A stretch of DNA of 20,727 nt, taken from Ferruginibacter sp. GTDB lineage: Bacteria; Bacteroidota; Bacteroidia; Chitinophagales; Chitinophagaceae. Under the pieces are notes generated by a model. It was given only the letters and a program-made list of their open reading frames with translations. It made no database searches and was not told where the DNA came from. The DNA is taken from assembly GCA_025352435.1 (NCBI GenBank), contig JANXTN010000297.1, positions 1 to 20,727 of the forward strand. Reading direction: 5' to 3'. Below, piece by piece: positions 8,731-16,681 of this stretch (its first letter is position 1; each line of letters begins with the position of its first letter). The position numbers and the translations under genes are program-made.

Positions 8731-10156
8731 GTGTATTTTTTTTATGAGCGCTATTTTTTAAAGAAAGATAATTCTTTAAGCAAAAAGTTATTACAACTGT
8801 CGTGAATGCAGTTGATAAAAGTAAAAAAACAAAGGGCGACAAATAATATTTCAAAAAGAAAAAGCAAAAATATACAAATGCTAAACTTAAAAACAATTTT
8901 AATAAAAAACTAACAGGAACTAGATCGCTTATACGTGCTTGTATCAATTTTACTGACTCCCATAAATAATAAAACACCTGAAAATAAGTAGCAACTACAA
9001 TAGCGAAAGCGACTCCCGCAACTCCCATAGTAGGGTAAAGAAGAGTCATTAATAAAAGTGCCAGGATAATATCCATTAAAGAGCCCATTAAAATTTTATT
9101 TGTCTGGTTATAACATTGTAATATAACCGTATAGTGATTTATACGGAGCGGTACAATAAAAATACTGATGAGGAAAATAGGTACAGATCCACTATACTTA
9201 TCTTTAAATATTAAGGAGAACGCTTCATTATGAGTAATAAGCAACATAAAAAAAACGGGAAATGAAATGTAAGAAAGTAGCTTAAAGCTTTCTCTAAAAA
9301 CAATCGCAGCATTTTTTTTATCTGAAATGTTGTGGCTAATTTTTGTAAGCATAAAAGTTTCTGCAGCGCTTATTAAAACAGCAAATAATGGAATTTCAAT
9401 GGTTCCGTTTACAAACACAGCAAAGTTTGCAGCACTTAGCAAGAAAACAACATACATCTTATCAAGCCACCTCGCTATCACGCTCACAATTTCATTGCAT
9501 CCTAAGTATAACCAATTTTTAAAAAATATTTTATGGGAGCTGGAATGGTAAGATTCTAGTTTATGTTTTTTAATAAAAAAAAACAGCAATGACTTGGTTG
9601 CGAGCAAGCACAATAGCCAGAAAATTAAAAGTTGTAAATCGAACGGCGCAAAATAAAAATACCAATGAATACCAAAAAAAATTATACTGTAAATGGTGTT
9701 TGCAGTAAAGTAAGCAGTGAACTGGTTGCGCTTTATTAAAAACGTATCTACAAGGGTGGTTATAAATTGAAACAATATAAAAACAAGTATATAGATTTTA
9801 ATGGTGGTGGAAAGGCTTGGCGTAGTGAAATAAAACATAGTAGCAACGCAGGCGAAAAGCATCGCATACCATAGAATAATTTTGCTTTTAAACTGCCCGA
9901 AAAAATAGTTAAAAACGACTTCTCTGTTTGCCAGAATGATGGAGGGCAAAGCAAAGGTTATTATGATGTTTAAAATATTGCTGTATATCCAAAAGATTTG
10001 AAATTTTCCATATTCATCGTAAGATAACTTTCGAGAATAGAGAATAGAAATAATTATAAGAGTGAGTACGGGTAATAATCTGGCTACAAATACCGGGATT
10101 AATTTTTTTTTTAAATTATACCTCAAAGAAATGGTATCGTGCAATTGGGGTTTCAA
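8717..10156 (-). CDS. Wzx/MATE-fold polysaccharide flippase
   Basis: A 479-residue integral membrane protein with about 12 to 14 hydrophobic helices spread over the whole length, of the polysaccharide biosynthesis transporter (MOP superfamily) type. The start LIPVFVARLLPVLTLIIISI, then LSYDEYGKFQIFW, is the usual first-helix region with the EYG/FQ motif of lipopolysaccharide exporters. Such proteins flip lipid-linked oligosaccharide repeats across the inner membrane. The substrate cannot be inferred. Its ATG overlaps the stop of the upstream methyltransferase by 4 nt (ATGA type) and its own end overlaps the K+ channel start by 14 nt. It sits outside any full glycosyltransferase cluster, which is unusual for a flippase tied to a specific capsule locus. 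Confidence 0.87.
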   Translation of the reverse strand: MKPQLHDTISLRYNLKKKLIPVFVARLLPVLTLIIISILYSRKLSYDEYGKFQIFWIYSNILNIIITFALPSIILANREVVFNYFFGQFKSKIILWYAMLFACVATMFYFTTPSLSTTIKIYILVFILFQFITTLVDTFLIKRNQFTAYFTANTIYSIIFFGIHWYFYFAPFDLQLLIFWLLCLLATKSLLFFFIKKHKLESYHSSSHKIFFKNWLYLGCNEIVSVIARWLDKMYVVFLLSAANFAVFVNGTIEIPLFAVLISAAETFMLTKISHNISDKKNAAIVFRESFKLLSYISFPVFFMLLITHNEAFSLIFKDKYSGSVPIFLISIFIVPLRINHYTVILQCYNQTNKILMGSLMDIILALLLMTLLYPTMGVAGVAFAIVVATYFQVFYYLWESVKLIQARISDLVPVSFLLKLFLSLAFVYFCFFFLKYYLSPFVFLLLSTAFTTVVITFCLKNYLSLKNSAHKKNTHGIQ

Positions 10157-11061
10157 TCCCTTACTATTTTTATAAGAAAGGTCGTTGGTTTTTTTACGAA
10201 ATTATTAGCCAGATTATCTAAAATTCTCCATAAAGAAAATGGTAAAAATGAAAGTAAATTGTACAATCGTAATTTTAAAATGTATTTATTGCAATAAACT
10301 TCCGTAAAAGTTTTATAAGTTAAACGATGAAATAAAACTTTTATATTCTCTTCATTAAAGCTGTGTAGGTGAGCACTTTTAGGTGTGGGTTTGTTGCAAT
10401 GCACACAAAGGGAATATTCAATTTTTTCATTGTAGGGCGTTACTAATATCAGTGTGCCACCTCGCTTCACTTTTTGTAAAAGGCTTTCAACAAATACAGC
10501 CGGATCGTGCACATGCTCTATGACTTCAGAGGCAATGATGCAGTCGAATGAGTTATTTTTAAAAGGTAAATTAAAGGCATCGCATACAATACCTGCGTGG
10601 TTTTGATGGGGGAATTTAGCTAATGCTTTTGCAGGATTTGTACTGGAAATATCAGCTGAAATAATTTGTTTCCCCTGTTTTAAAAAATATTCAGCAACCC
10701 AGCCGCTTCCACAGCCAACGTCCAATATGCTAAAAGTATTTTTTGGCACTGCATTAATTATGGCTTGCCGGCTGCGTTTACGTTCCTGTTTAGTGGTACT
10801 TTGTTCATCATCCTTAAAATAATCAAATTGCAGTGCGTCTATCTCATAATGTTTGAAGTAATCGAAATTAGAATCAAAACTTTTATGTAATTCCGTTTCA
10901 TTATTGATTGAACGGCCTGCCGTATCTATCATTACTGCTATTTCATCTTTTATAAAATATGTATTTCCTGTGGCAGTTTGGAGATAATCATTTTGAGGAG
11001 AAGATATTAATTCTTCTCCCGAGTACGGATCCACCAATTTTGAGATCAAAAAGTGTTTCAT
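10153..11061 (-). CDS. Class I SAM-dependent methyltransferase with N-terminal Trm112-like segment
   Basis: A 302-residue cytoplasmic protein. Residues 1-48 (LVDPYSGEELISSP to FIKDEIAVMI) look like a Trm112p-like module that lost its zinc cysteines. Residues 110-210 form a Rossmann methyltransferase core with motif I ILDVGCGSG (112-120), acidic SADIS (135-139) at the end of strand 2, DAFNLPF, and post-motif SEVIEHVHDP (178-187). A CVHC pair (219-222) and HLHSFNEENI follow, as in methyltransferases acting on sugars or lipids next to polysaccharide genes. The acceptor is unknown. It is first in an operon with the flippase and K+ channel, suggesting work on a glycolipid or sugar precursor; that is inference from context. 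Confidence 0.87.
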   Translation of the reverse strand: MKHFLISKLVDPYSGEELISSPQNDYLQTATGNTYFIKDEIAVMIDTAGRSINNETELHKSFDSNFDYFKHYEIDALQFDYFKDDEQSTTKQERKRSRQAIINAVPKNTFSILDVGCGSGWVAEYFLKQGKQIISADISSTNPAKALAKFPHQNHAGIVCDAFNLPFKNNSFDCIIASEVIEHVHDPAVFVESLLQKVKRGGTLILVTPYNEKIEYSLCVHCNKPTPKSAHLHSFNEENIKVLFHRLTYKTFTEVYCNKYILKLRLYNLLSFLPFSLWRILDNLANNFVKKPTTFLIKIVRD

Positions 11062-11122
11062 ATAAACAGATGCGGGAATAATTATATAATTTTAGTAGTG
11101 TGCCGAAATTAATTAAATATAA

Positions 11123-11674
11123 ATGAAAAGGTTTTTTTTATACCGATTGTTTAAAGAGTCAAAACCATGGTTTATATTTTGCATTTCATTTCTAATGCTA
11201 TATCTATTTTTTTTTGTGAAAAAGATGGATACCGTGTTTACTCCTTATAACGGAATGTTTGCTTTTGGAAACAATAAGCCTAATAAAGCTTCCACCATTG
11301 CCATAAAACTAGATAATAAAGCAGTAAGATATACTAACAACTTTTGGTGGAAAAAAGATTTTTTTGAAAATGCAATCGCATTTTACAGTCGTTATACTCT
11401 CAACTCGAAACATGTTGCATTAATTGATTACATCAAACAATCACAATTTAGCGACTCCCAAAAACAATTTTTATATAAAAGATTGACGCCTGATAGTGTT
11501 TTAGTTAAGGCATATGCAAAGTGGCTTTTGAAATATGCAAATGAAAAGGTACAAAGCAATTCAACGATAGAATTTGTGAAATATGATTTTGATTTTTTAG
11601 CTAACAAACTGCTGCTAAAAGATTCTATGAGTTTATTTAAAATAAAAGTTTCAAATGGTGAAGTCATTAATTGA
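11123..11674 (+). CDS. Single-pass membrane protein of unknown family, partner of the HTTM-like gene
   Basis: A 183-residue protein that I do not recognise. A basic N terminus (MKRFFLYRLFKESKP) leads into one transmembrane helix (about 16-33, WFIFCISFLMLYLFFFV), then an extracytoplasmic domain rich in Asn, Lys and aromatic residues with FAFGNNKP, TNNFWWKKDFF and YAKWLLKYANEK. The positive-inside rule places the C-terminal domain outside. Its end overlaps the start of the next gene by 20 nt, so the two are probably translationally coupled and may form one complex. It is divergent from the methyltransferase operon with 61 nt between start codons. Confidence 0.78.
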   Translation: MKRFFLYRLFKESKPWFIFCISFLMLYLFFFVKKMDTVFTPYNGMFAFGNNKPNKASTIAIKLDNKAVRYTNNFWWKKDFFENAIAFYSRYTLNSKHVALIDYIKQSQFSDSQKQFLYKRLTPDSVLVKAYAKWLLKYANEKVQSNSTIEFVKYDFDFLANKLLLKDSMSLFKIKVSNGEVIN

Positions 11675-12476
11675 AAGTGAGGTAAAAAATAAGCTTAGAA
11701 TTATACTAGGTGTTTTATTTATTGAATATCTCATAATTGTATTTTCCGGCATCAGTTTTACCAATTTAAGTGGTGACATGCTTTTTAGCATCGGTGTTGA
11801 TCCTTTGTTTTGGTTGATTTACATTGCAAAAATTCCTCAAACAATTTTAAAGTACACATGGTTAGCGATTCTTTACGATATCGGCATCTTTTTAAGTTTT
11901 ATATTTTTAATTTATAACCCCTTTAAAAATAAAATTGCTGTAGTACTTTTTTGTTTGCTTCTCGTTTTTTATGTAAGCTATATGGGCTTGATAGGAACGA
12001 GAAATTATATGACTGGTTTTTTTCTGGTACTACTACCTTTTCTTTTTAAAGAAGATAAAAACAGGCAAATATCTTTTGGAGTGTTAAGGTACTTTCTTCT
12101 TTTTTTTTATGTAAGTGCTGCGTTTATTAAAATTCAACAAAGTAGTATCTATGACCTAAATTATTATAGCAAAATTTTAATAAACCAGCTTACACCATAT
12201 TACTTGGAGCATAACTTTTCCTGGAGGACAGTTGTTAATCTATATTTAGTTGGGCACCCTTACTTTTCGAGAATTTTGTTTTTGAGTGGACTATTGCTTG
12301 AGTGTATACCTATAGTGGGTTTTTTTACAAAGCGATTCGATCCTTATTTAGCCACATTAATTCTACTCTTTCATCTTTCAAATTGGTTCATAATGGATAT
12401 AGCTCCAATTGGTCAAATTGCATTTATTTGTACACTTTTTTTTAGTAAAAAAATATATAAGAATCGTCGCTTTTAG
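11655..12476 (+). CDS. HTTM-like multi-pass membrane protein
   Basis: A 273-residue protein with about 7 to 8 hydrophobic segments (roughly 14-32, 51-60, 66-87, 94-112, 119-131, 143-160, 205-223, 230-248 and 252-265). The organisation resembles the HTTM domain of vitamin-K-dependent gamma-carboxylase-like proteins: a helix ending FYVSAAFIKIQ (about 151-161), a loop with INQLTPYYLEHN, and a later LLECIPIVGF then LLFHLSNWFIMDI, corresponding to the Lys-containing and Glu/His-containing helices of that family. Activity is unknown; bacterial relatives are only rarely characterised. It overlaps the preceding gene by 20 nt. A two-component membrane enzyme is plausible but inferred. Confidence 0.7.
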   Translation: MVKSLIESEVKNKLRIILGVLFIEYLIIVFSGISFTNLSGDMLFSIGVDPLFWLIYIAKIPQTILKYTWLAILYDIGIFLSFIFLIYNPFKNKIAVVLFCLLLVFYVSYMGLIGTRNYMTGFFLVLLPFLFKEDKNRQISFGVLRYFLLFFYVSAAFIKIQQSSIYDLNYYSKILINQLTPYYLEHNFSWRTVVNLYLVGHPYFSRILFLSGLLLECIPIVGFFTKRFDPYLATLILLFHLSNWFIMDIAPIGQIAFICTLFFSKKIYKNRRF

Positions 12477-12619
12477 AAGTCACTGCAACACATTTTCAAT
12501 TATTTATGATCTTTATCTTCTTTATGTAATTAGTATAGAAAAGTTGCATAGCATGTATAAAAATTTAGAGAGTTTTTAATGGCACGGTAATTGAAAAGAG
12601 GGTGAAAAATAATTTAGCT

Positions 12620-13261
12620 ATGAAAAAAATAACATTATTGTGTTTGATGGCAATCTCCCTATTTGTTGCTGAAGCACAGACAAAAAAAAGCAAGAAGTTT
12701 AAAAAACACCCTAGTAAAGAAACAATTGCGAGCGCAAAATTTAAGAGGGTGGAAGCTCAAAAGAAATTAATGAGAGATTCGTTAATGTTAGGTTTGAAAA
12801 TGGAAGATTCCTTAAGACTTGCAGGAGATATTATGGCGGATTTACAAAAAGACAGTTTGAGTGTTGTTTACAAACAAAGTGGTTTAAAAAATATCGACAG
12901 TCTAAATAAAGTGAGGTACGCTGCCATTGCAAAATCGAGAAGTGATGTGGATGTGGCTGATAAAACCCAAATGGACATAAATAGAGCAGCCAAATTAAAT
13001 GATTATCAGAGCAAACAAGTAAAATATATTAATCAGACTTATGCTGATAGGGCGAAACAATTATTAAATGGCTCCGACCCTCAAACTAAAAAAATAGAAC
13101 TGGCTACTTTAAATCAGGAGAGGAGAAATAAGATCAAAGTAGTTGTAGGAAAAAATCGTGAAAAGAAACTAGAAAGCGAGCGCAAAGACTACTTTAAAAA
13201 GAATACTCCAGATGAATCCAACATATGGATAAATGTTGCTGAAAGTGTGGCTCTAAAATAA
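12620..13261 (+). CDS. Secreted charged helical protein, unknown function
   Basis: A 213-residue exported protein from the ATG at 12620, which opens a clean signal peptide (MKKITLLCLMAISLFVAEAQ). An in-frame GTG at 12602 would put six residues before it and is less likely. The mature part is almost entirely helical, Lys/Arg/Asp-rich and without cysteine, with repeated heptad-like stretches (KFKRVEAQKKLMRDSLMLG, RAAKLNDYQSKQVKYINQTY, ELATLNQERRNKIKVVVGKN). The segment around LNDYQSKQVKYINQTYADR recalls small periplasmic Spy/CpxP-like proteins that bind through helical hairpins, but no LTxxQ signature is present, so this is only a resemblance. It stands alone and is followed by a strong hairpin terminator. 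Confidence 0.78.
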   Translation: MKKITLLCLMAISLFVAEAQTKKSKKFKKHPSKETIASAKFKRVEAQKKLMRDSLMLGLKMEDSLRLAGDIMADLQKDSLSVVYKQSGLKNIDSLNKVRYAAIAKSRSDVDVADKTQMDINRAAKLNDYQSKQVKYINQTYADRAKQLLNGSDPQTKKIELATLNQERRNKIKVVVGKNREKKLESERKDYFKKNTPDESNIWINVAESVALK

Positions 13262-13293
13262 AAATCAATTCAATATCAAATCAATCCTTTTTA

Positions 13294-13323
13294 AAAAAAC
13301 CGTCGCTTTCGCAACGGTTTTTT
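13294..13323. terminator. Bidirectional intrinsic terminator
   Basis: Perfect 10-bp stem AAAAAACCGT / ACGGTTTTTT with loop CGCTTTCGCA; the loop can add a short GC/GC pair. T tracts lie at the 3' end on both strands. It sits between the convergent secreted helical protein gene (stop at 13261) and the lactonase gene (stop at 13357), so it probably ends both transcripts. Confidence 0.88.
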
Positions 13324-13356
13324 CTATTATATCATTACCAAACTAATTTTATTTCT

Positions 13357-14466
13357 CTACAACCATTTTAAACACACCGGTTTACCAACTATAATTCTTT
13401 TACCCGTATCATTTAATAATCCCGTGATCTTATTCCTTTCAAAAATTACAATTTCATCGCTGTTTTGGTTTGCAGCTAATAAATATTTACCTGATGGATC
13501 AAAGTTGAAATTACGTGGTGCTAAACCTAGAGTTGACTGATGCCCTATAAGTGATAGCAAACCCTTTCTCTGATTAATTTTATAGATGGCAATTGTATTA
13601 GATTCTGCACGGTTGCTTGCATATAAAAAATTTCCATCAGGAGAAATATGGATGTCAGCACTTCCTGCTGCTCCTTTAAAATTTGCCGGGAGTGTAGAAA
13701 TAGTTTGCAACTTTTTAAGCGTTTTATTTCTTGTAGAAAAAAGCGTAACCATCCCAGAAAGTTCCTGTACTACGTACAAATATTTTCCATCGGCCGAGAT
13801 GTCCATATGTCTCGGACCGGAGCCAGGCACTACATTTACAAAATTTTGTACAGAAGGTTTTACTATTCCTTTTTTTTCGTCAAAAATATAATTCATAATC
13901 TTATCAGTGCCTAAATCAGCCACATATAAAATGCCTTTGGCAGTTAGTAAAGAAGAGTGCACATGAGGTGAATTTTGTCTGAGGCTATCAATACTTTTTC
14001 CCTGCATTTGCACTGCTTGAGAAGCAGGTAGCAATTCACCATTTCCTTTAACAGGTAAGACAGAAAAATTTCCACTACTGTAATTTCCTACAATTAACCA
14101 TTTTCCGGTCTTATCAGTAATGATGTGACAGGGGTTGCTTCCTTCTGAAGATTGAGAATTTATTTGAGAAAGCGTTCCTGACTTTCTATCAAAAGCAAAT
14201 GAAGTTACAGATCCGCCTTTGCCATTCTTATCTGCATTTTCATTCACAGCATACACAACTTCCTTGTTGGGGGAAATGCATATGTATGAAGGATTAGACG
14301 TTTTGATATGACTTATTTCTTTTGCTGAACCATCACTGCTGTTAAAATCATAAACGTAAATTCCCGCACTTTTTGGAGAATCATAAGTACCTACAATCAG
14401 GGAATGACTTTGTGAAAATCCGTTGAACATAAAAGCAACACAACATGCGATTAGAAAAATTTTCAT
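13357..14466 (-). CDS. Secreted lactonase-family (6-phosphogluconolactonase-fold) beta-propeller
   Basis: A 369-residue seven-bladed beta-propeller of the lactonase family (Pfam PF10282 type, Pgl/YbhE-like). Blade motifs repeat along the chain: NPSYICISPNKEVVYAVNE, NPCHIITDKTGKWLIVGNYS, HVHSSLLTAKGILYVADLG, PRHMDISADGKYLYVVQE, ADIHISPDGNFLYASNR and PRNFNFDPSGKYLLAANQ. Cytoplasmic relatives hydrolyse 6-phosphogluconolactone in the oxidative pentose phosphate pathway. This one begins with a signal peptide (MKIFLIACCVAFMFNGFSQ), which suggests periplasmic location and makes a phosphorylated cytoplasmic substrate unlikely. It stands as a single gene facing the terminator at 13294-13323. The fold is well supported; the exact lactone substrate is unknown. 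Confidence 0.88.
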   Translation of the reverse strand: MKIFLIACCVAFMFNGFSQSHSLIVGTYDSPKSAGIYVYDFNSSDGSAKEISHIKTSNPSYICISPNKEVVYAVNENADKNGKGGSVTSFAFDRKSGTLSQINSQSSEGSNPCHIITDKTGKWLIVGNYSSGNFSVLPVKGNGELLPASQAVQMQGKSIDSLRQNSPHVHSSLLTAKGILYVADLGTDKIMNYIFDEKKGIVKPSVQNFVNVVPGSGPRHMDISADGKYLYVVQELSGMVTLFSTRNKTLKKLQTISTLPANFKGAAGSADIHISPDGNFLYASNRAESNTIAIYKINQRKGLLSLIGHQSTLGLAPRNFNFDPSGKYLLAANQNSDEIVIFERNKITGLLNDTGKRIIVGKPVCLKWL

Positions 14467-14615
14467 AACAATTTTTATTAGGTTAAGTGATAGAACTAAA
14501 CTACAGTAAAAAATGGAAAAGTAGCTATTCCTTGTTTTGTTAGATGCAAGTACGATCCAGTTAATTAAAGTGCTGTTAACCTTTTTTAATTATTACCACT
14601 GATGTTTAAACATTG

Positions 14616-14623
14616 TATATTTG
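14616..14623 (+). promoter_or_regulatory. Candidate Bacteroidota -7 element TATATTTG
   Basis: TATATTTG matches the TAnnTTTG consensus exactly and lies 19 nt before the ATG at 14643, which leaves a short leader. No good TTG/TTTG -33 box is visible at the expected distance. It overlaps an in-frame TTG (14613), which argues that this TTG is not the translation start. Confidence 0.5.
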
Positions 14624-14642
14624 TTATATAACCAACACTAAA

Positions 14643-15101
14643 ATGCAATCAACAAAAAGTAAATCGTGGCTTAAGAAGATTGCTGTTATCATTTTGATTT
14701 TTGTAGTTGCAGGGGGGTTAGGTATCTATTTAATATTTACAGAAAAATTTGAAGATACAGGTCAACAAAAGGCTGCTTTCACAACAAATGCAGATGCACT
14801 GATAAGGGAGTTTCAGCGAAATGACAGTGCAGCAAATAAAAAATATGCGGAAAAAATTATTACAGTAACGGGACAAATTGCGGAAACGGAGATTGCGGAC
14901 ACTACAATAAATATAAAAATGACAGATACGCTGACAGGCTCATACATTATTTTTGCGTTTCAGGAGCAGCACATTAAGGAGGCAAAACAGTTAAAAGAAG
15001 GAAATGTCGTTTCTATAAAGGGATCTTGTAGTGGCGGCTCCTACAGCAAAATTTTAGAATCAGAATTTATAACCTTTAAACGTTGCGTAATTACTAAATA
15101 A
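14643..15101 (+). CDS. Membrane-anchored OB-fold protein (tRNA_anti-like)
   Basis: A 152-residue protein from the ATG at 14643. It has a basic N terminus (KSKSWLKKIA), one transmembrane helix (about 14-36, IAVIILIFVVAGGLGIYLIF) and a C-terminal OB-fold resembling the tRNA_anti-like family (PF12869): AEKIITVTGQIAE, IKMTDTLTGSYIIFAF, LKEGNVVSIKGSCSGGSYS, FKRCVI. The final Gly-x-Cys and Cys pattern (KGSCSGG and RCVI) is typical of these proteins. Function is unknown; the domain is probably extracytoplasmic. The YceI gene starts 22 nt after its stop with no terminator between them, so they are likely co-transcribed. Confidence 0.82.
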   Translation: MQSTKSKSWLKKIAVIILIFVVAGGLGIYLIFTEKFEDTGQQKAAFTTNADALIREFQRNDSAANKKYAEKIITVTGQIAETEIADTTINIKMTDTLTGSYIIFAFQEQHIKEAKQLKEGNVVSIKGSCSGGSYSKILESEFITFKRCVITK

Positions 15102-15123
15102 AATTTTAAACTAAAAAACAAAT

Positions 15124-15672
15124 ATGAAAAAAACACTTATTCTTTTTGCAATGGTAGGATTAACCAACTTTGCAATTGCACAAAAAAAACGGACGACAAC
15201 TTCTGCAATTATTAATTTTGATGCAACAACTAGTTTAGACAAATTGCCTAAAGCAGACAATAAAACTGTTGTTGCAAGTATTGATACCAAAACAGGAAAT
15301 GTTGCTTTTGAATCAATAATAAAAAGTTTCACTTTTGCAAATCCTAAGATGCAGGAGCATTTTAATGGCGATAAATGGATGGATTCAGATAAATATCCAA
15401 CCGCAACTTTTACAGGAAAGATTACAAATTTAGCTGCTGTAAATTTTAAAAAGAATGGAACATACGGTGCAAACGTAACCGGCGATCTTTCTATGCATGG
15501 AGTTACGAAACAGGTGACGACTACTGCCACGATTATTGTAGCCGGTAAAAAAATTAATACGAAAACTGATTTTTCCGTGAAGCTCGAAGATTATGGCGTA
15601 AATGGAGGAGCTATAGCTGCAGGAAAGGTTTCAAAGGATCCAAAAATTTCAGTAGTAGCTGACTTTAAATAA
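15124..15672 (+). CDS. YceI-family periplasmic lipid-binding protein
   Basis: A 182-residue exported protein. Signal peptide MKKTLILFAMVGLTNFAIAQ is followed by a lipocalin-like barrel of the YceI family: VVASIDTKTGNVAFESIIKS, FANPKMQEHFNGDKWMDSDKYPTATFTGKIT and VTGDLSMHGVTKQVTTTATI, then DFSVKLEDYGV. The SxKYPTATFxG and GDLxxHGVTK motifs are diagnostic. Relatives bind polyisoprenoids or amphiphiles in the periplasm. The N terminus of the mature part lacks the usual SxHS-type start (it reads KKRTTTSAIINFDATTS), typical of the shorter Bacteroidota variants. It is the second gene of a pair with the OB-fold protein and ends at a good terminator. Confidence 0.9.
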   Translation: MKKTLILFAMVGLTNFAIAQKKRTTTSAIINFDATTSLDKLPKADNKTVVASIDTKTGNVAFESIIKSFTFANPKMQEHFNGDKWMDSDKYPTATFTGKITNLAAVNFKKNGTYGANVTGDLSMHGVTKQVTTTATIIVAGKKINTKTDFSVKLEDYGVNGGAIAAGKVSKDPKISVVADFK

Positions 15673-15682
15673 TTTTTTTCAT

Positions 15683-15725
15683 AAAAGCCCCCAAACAATA
15701 TTGGTTTGTTTGGAGGCTTTTTTTT
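15683..15725 (+). terminator. Intrinsic terminator after the YceI gene
   Basis: Long stem: AAAGCCCCCAAACAA pairs with TTGTTTGGAGGCTTT with a single C:A mismatch, loop TATTGGT-like, then a run of T. It lies 11 nt after the YceI stop. The 5' side begins with four A, so it may also serve the converging DUF4142 gene. Confidence 0.85.
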
Positions 15726-15803
15726 GTGGAAAAGTTCCTTAGATTTCATCTGAAGAAATATAAAATAAAATCAGTTTTCATTTAATTCCTCCTGTATATC
15801 ATT

Positions 15804-16397
15804 TTATTTCTTTGCCGTAGCCATCATTTTAGACATGCTTAGATGAGACTCCACAACAGGAATTGTATTAGAGATTATTTTATTAAGATCTGCGTCAGCA
15901 ACTGAAGTTTTAGCGCTTTTTAATTTCTCTAATATTTCAACATGGTCTGCAATCATTTTTTCAACCCATGCTTTGTTCCATTCGTTGCCCATTTTGTTGT
16001 TTATGTTTACCTCATTTGCAGTATCTAAAGCAGGCATCATAATGTTTGTATGGTTTCCCATCCAAGTCTTTATTTCCATAGCAAGTTTGTTATGATCTTT
16101 AAGCATCATAACTGAATGCTTTTTTATTTCTTTATCACCCTTCATCGTACCTGCAGTAATCCAAATTATTTCTTTTGTATTCTTTGGCACAGCGTAGTTG
16201 ATAAATTCCTGCTCCGGCGAAGTTGCACTTGATGGATTGGTTTTCTTTCCGGTAGTTGATGTATCACCGATGCCCGGTGTTGTCATCGCCAGCGAATCTT
16301 TTGTTGTCTCAGAAGTAACGGTTTTATTTCCGTCGTTACATGAATAAAGAAAAAATGAAGTAGCTAATAAAGCCGCAGAAAAATTTAATAATTTCAT
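15804..16397 (-). CDS. DUF4142 lipoprotein
   Basis: A 197-residue protein with a lipoprotein signal peptide: MKLLNFSAALLATSFFLYSC with lipobox LYSC, Cys20 being the lipidation site and Asn-Asp after it. A Thr/Ser-rich linker (about 25-60) leads to a helical domain matching DUF4142, a ferritin-like four-helix fold: QEFINYAVPKNTKEIIWITAG, KKHSVMMLKDHNKLAMEI with the conserved DH, then WVEKMIADHVEILEKLKSAK and IPVVESHLSMSKMM. Proteins of this family are envelope associated and of unknown function. The only near neighbour on this strand is the micro-protein pair upstream, separated by 106 nt with no obvious terminator. Confidence 0.85.
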   Translation of the reverse strand: MKLLNFSAALLATSFFLYSCNDGNKTVTSETTKDSLAMTTPGIGDTSTTGKKTNPSSATSPEQEFINYAVPKNTKEIIWITAGTMKGDKEIKKHSVMMLKDHNKLAMEIKTWMGNHTNIMMPALDTANEVNINNKMGNEWNKAWVEKMIADHVEILEKLKSAKTSVADADLNKIISNTIPVVESHLSMSKMMATAKK

Positions 16398-16503
16398 AAT
16401 TGTATATTTTATATTTAGAAAATATTAACATAAAAAAACGTGCCGAATAAATCTGTTTAAAATAATAAAAATAAAGAAAGACCTCAGCGCCTCTAATTTT
16501 GAA

Positions 16504-16680
16504 CTAACTGTCAAACATTTTTGAAAGAAATTTTAAAAAACTCTCTGCACCACCTTTTTCTGATGTGCTGCTAAACGTTTGATTTTCCATTCTTGTAAAT
16601 TGTTTATAAGTAGCAACTCCGAAGAGAATAAAAAGAAAAACAAGAACGGAAGTAAATATTATAAGATCGAGATTTTCCAT
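16504..16680 (-). CDS. 58-residue single-pass membrane micro-protein
   Basis: An ORF of 58 codons plus TAG. It starts MENLDLIIFTSVLVFLFILF, an acidic extracytoplasmic tip followed by a transmembrane helix (about 6-24), then TYKQFTRMENQTF and a cytoplasmic tail ending FLKFLSKMFDS, which looks like a short amphipathic helix. Its ATG lies 1 nt after the stop of the upstream micro-protein (TAATATG arrangement), which supports real translation. I do not recognise the family. Its shape recalls small accessory subunits of membrane complexes, but no partner is identifiable. Confidence 0.62.
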   Translation of the reverse strand: MENLDLIIFTSVLVFLFILFGVATYKQFTRMENQTFSSTSEKGGAESFLKFLSKMFDS

Positions 16681-16681
16681 A

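Noticed and set aside
8717..12476. A capsule or O-antigen biosynthesis locus
   Set aside because: Only a flippase and a methyltransferase are present; no glycosyltransferase, polymerase or sugar nucleotide pathway gene accompanies them.
14613..14642. TTG start ten codons upstream of the OB-fold gene ATG
   Set aside because: The TTG lies in the TATATTTG promoter match and would add residues before an already normal basic N terminus and membrane helix.
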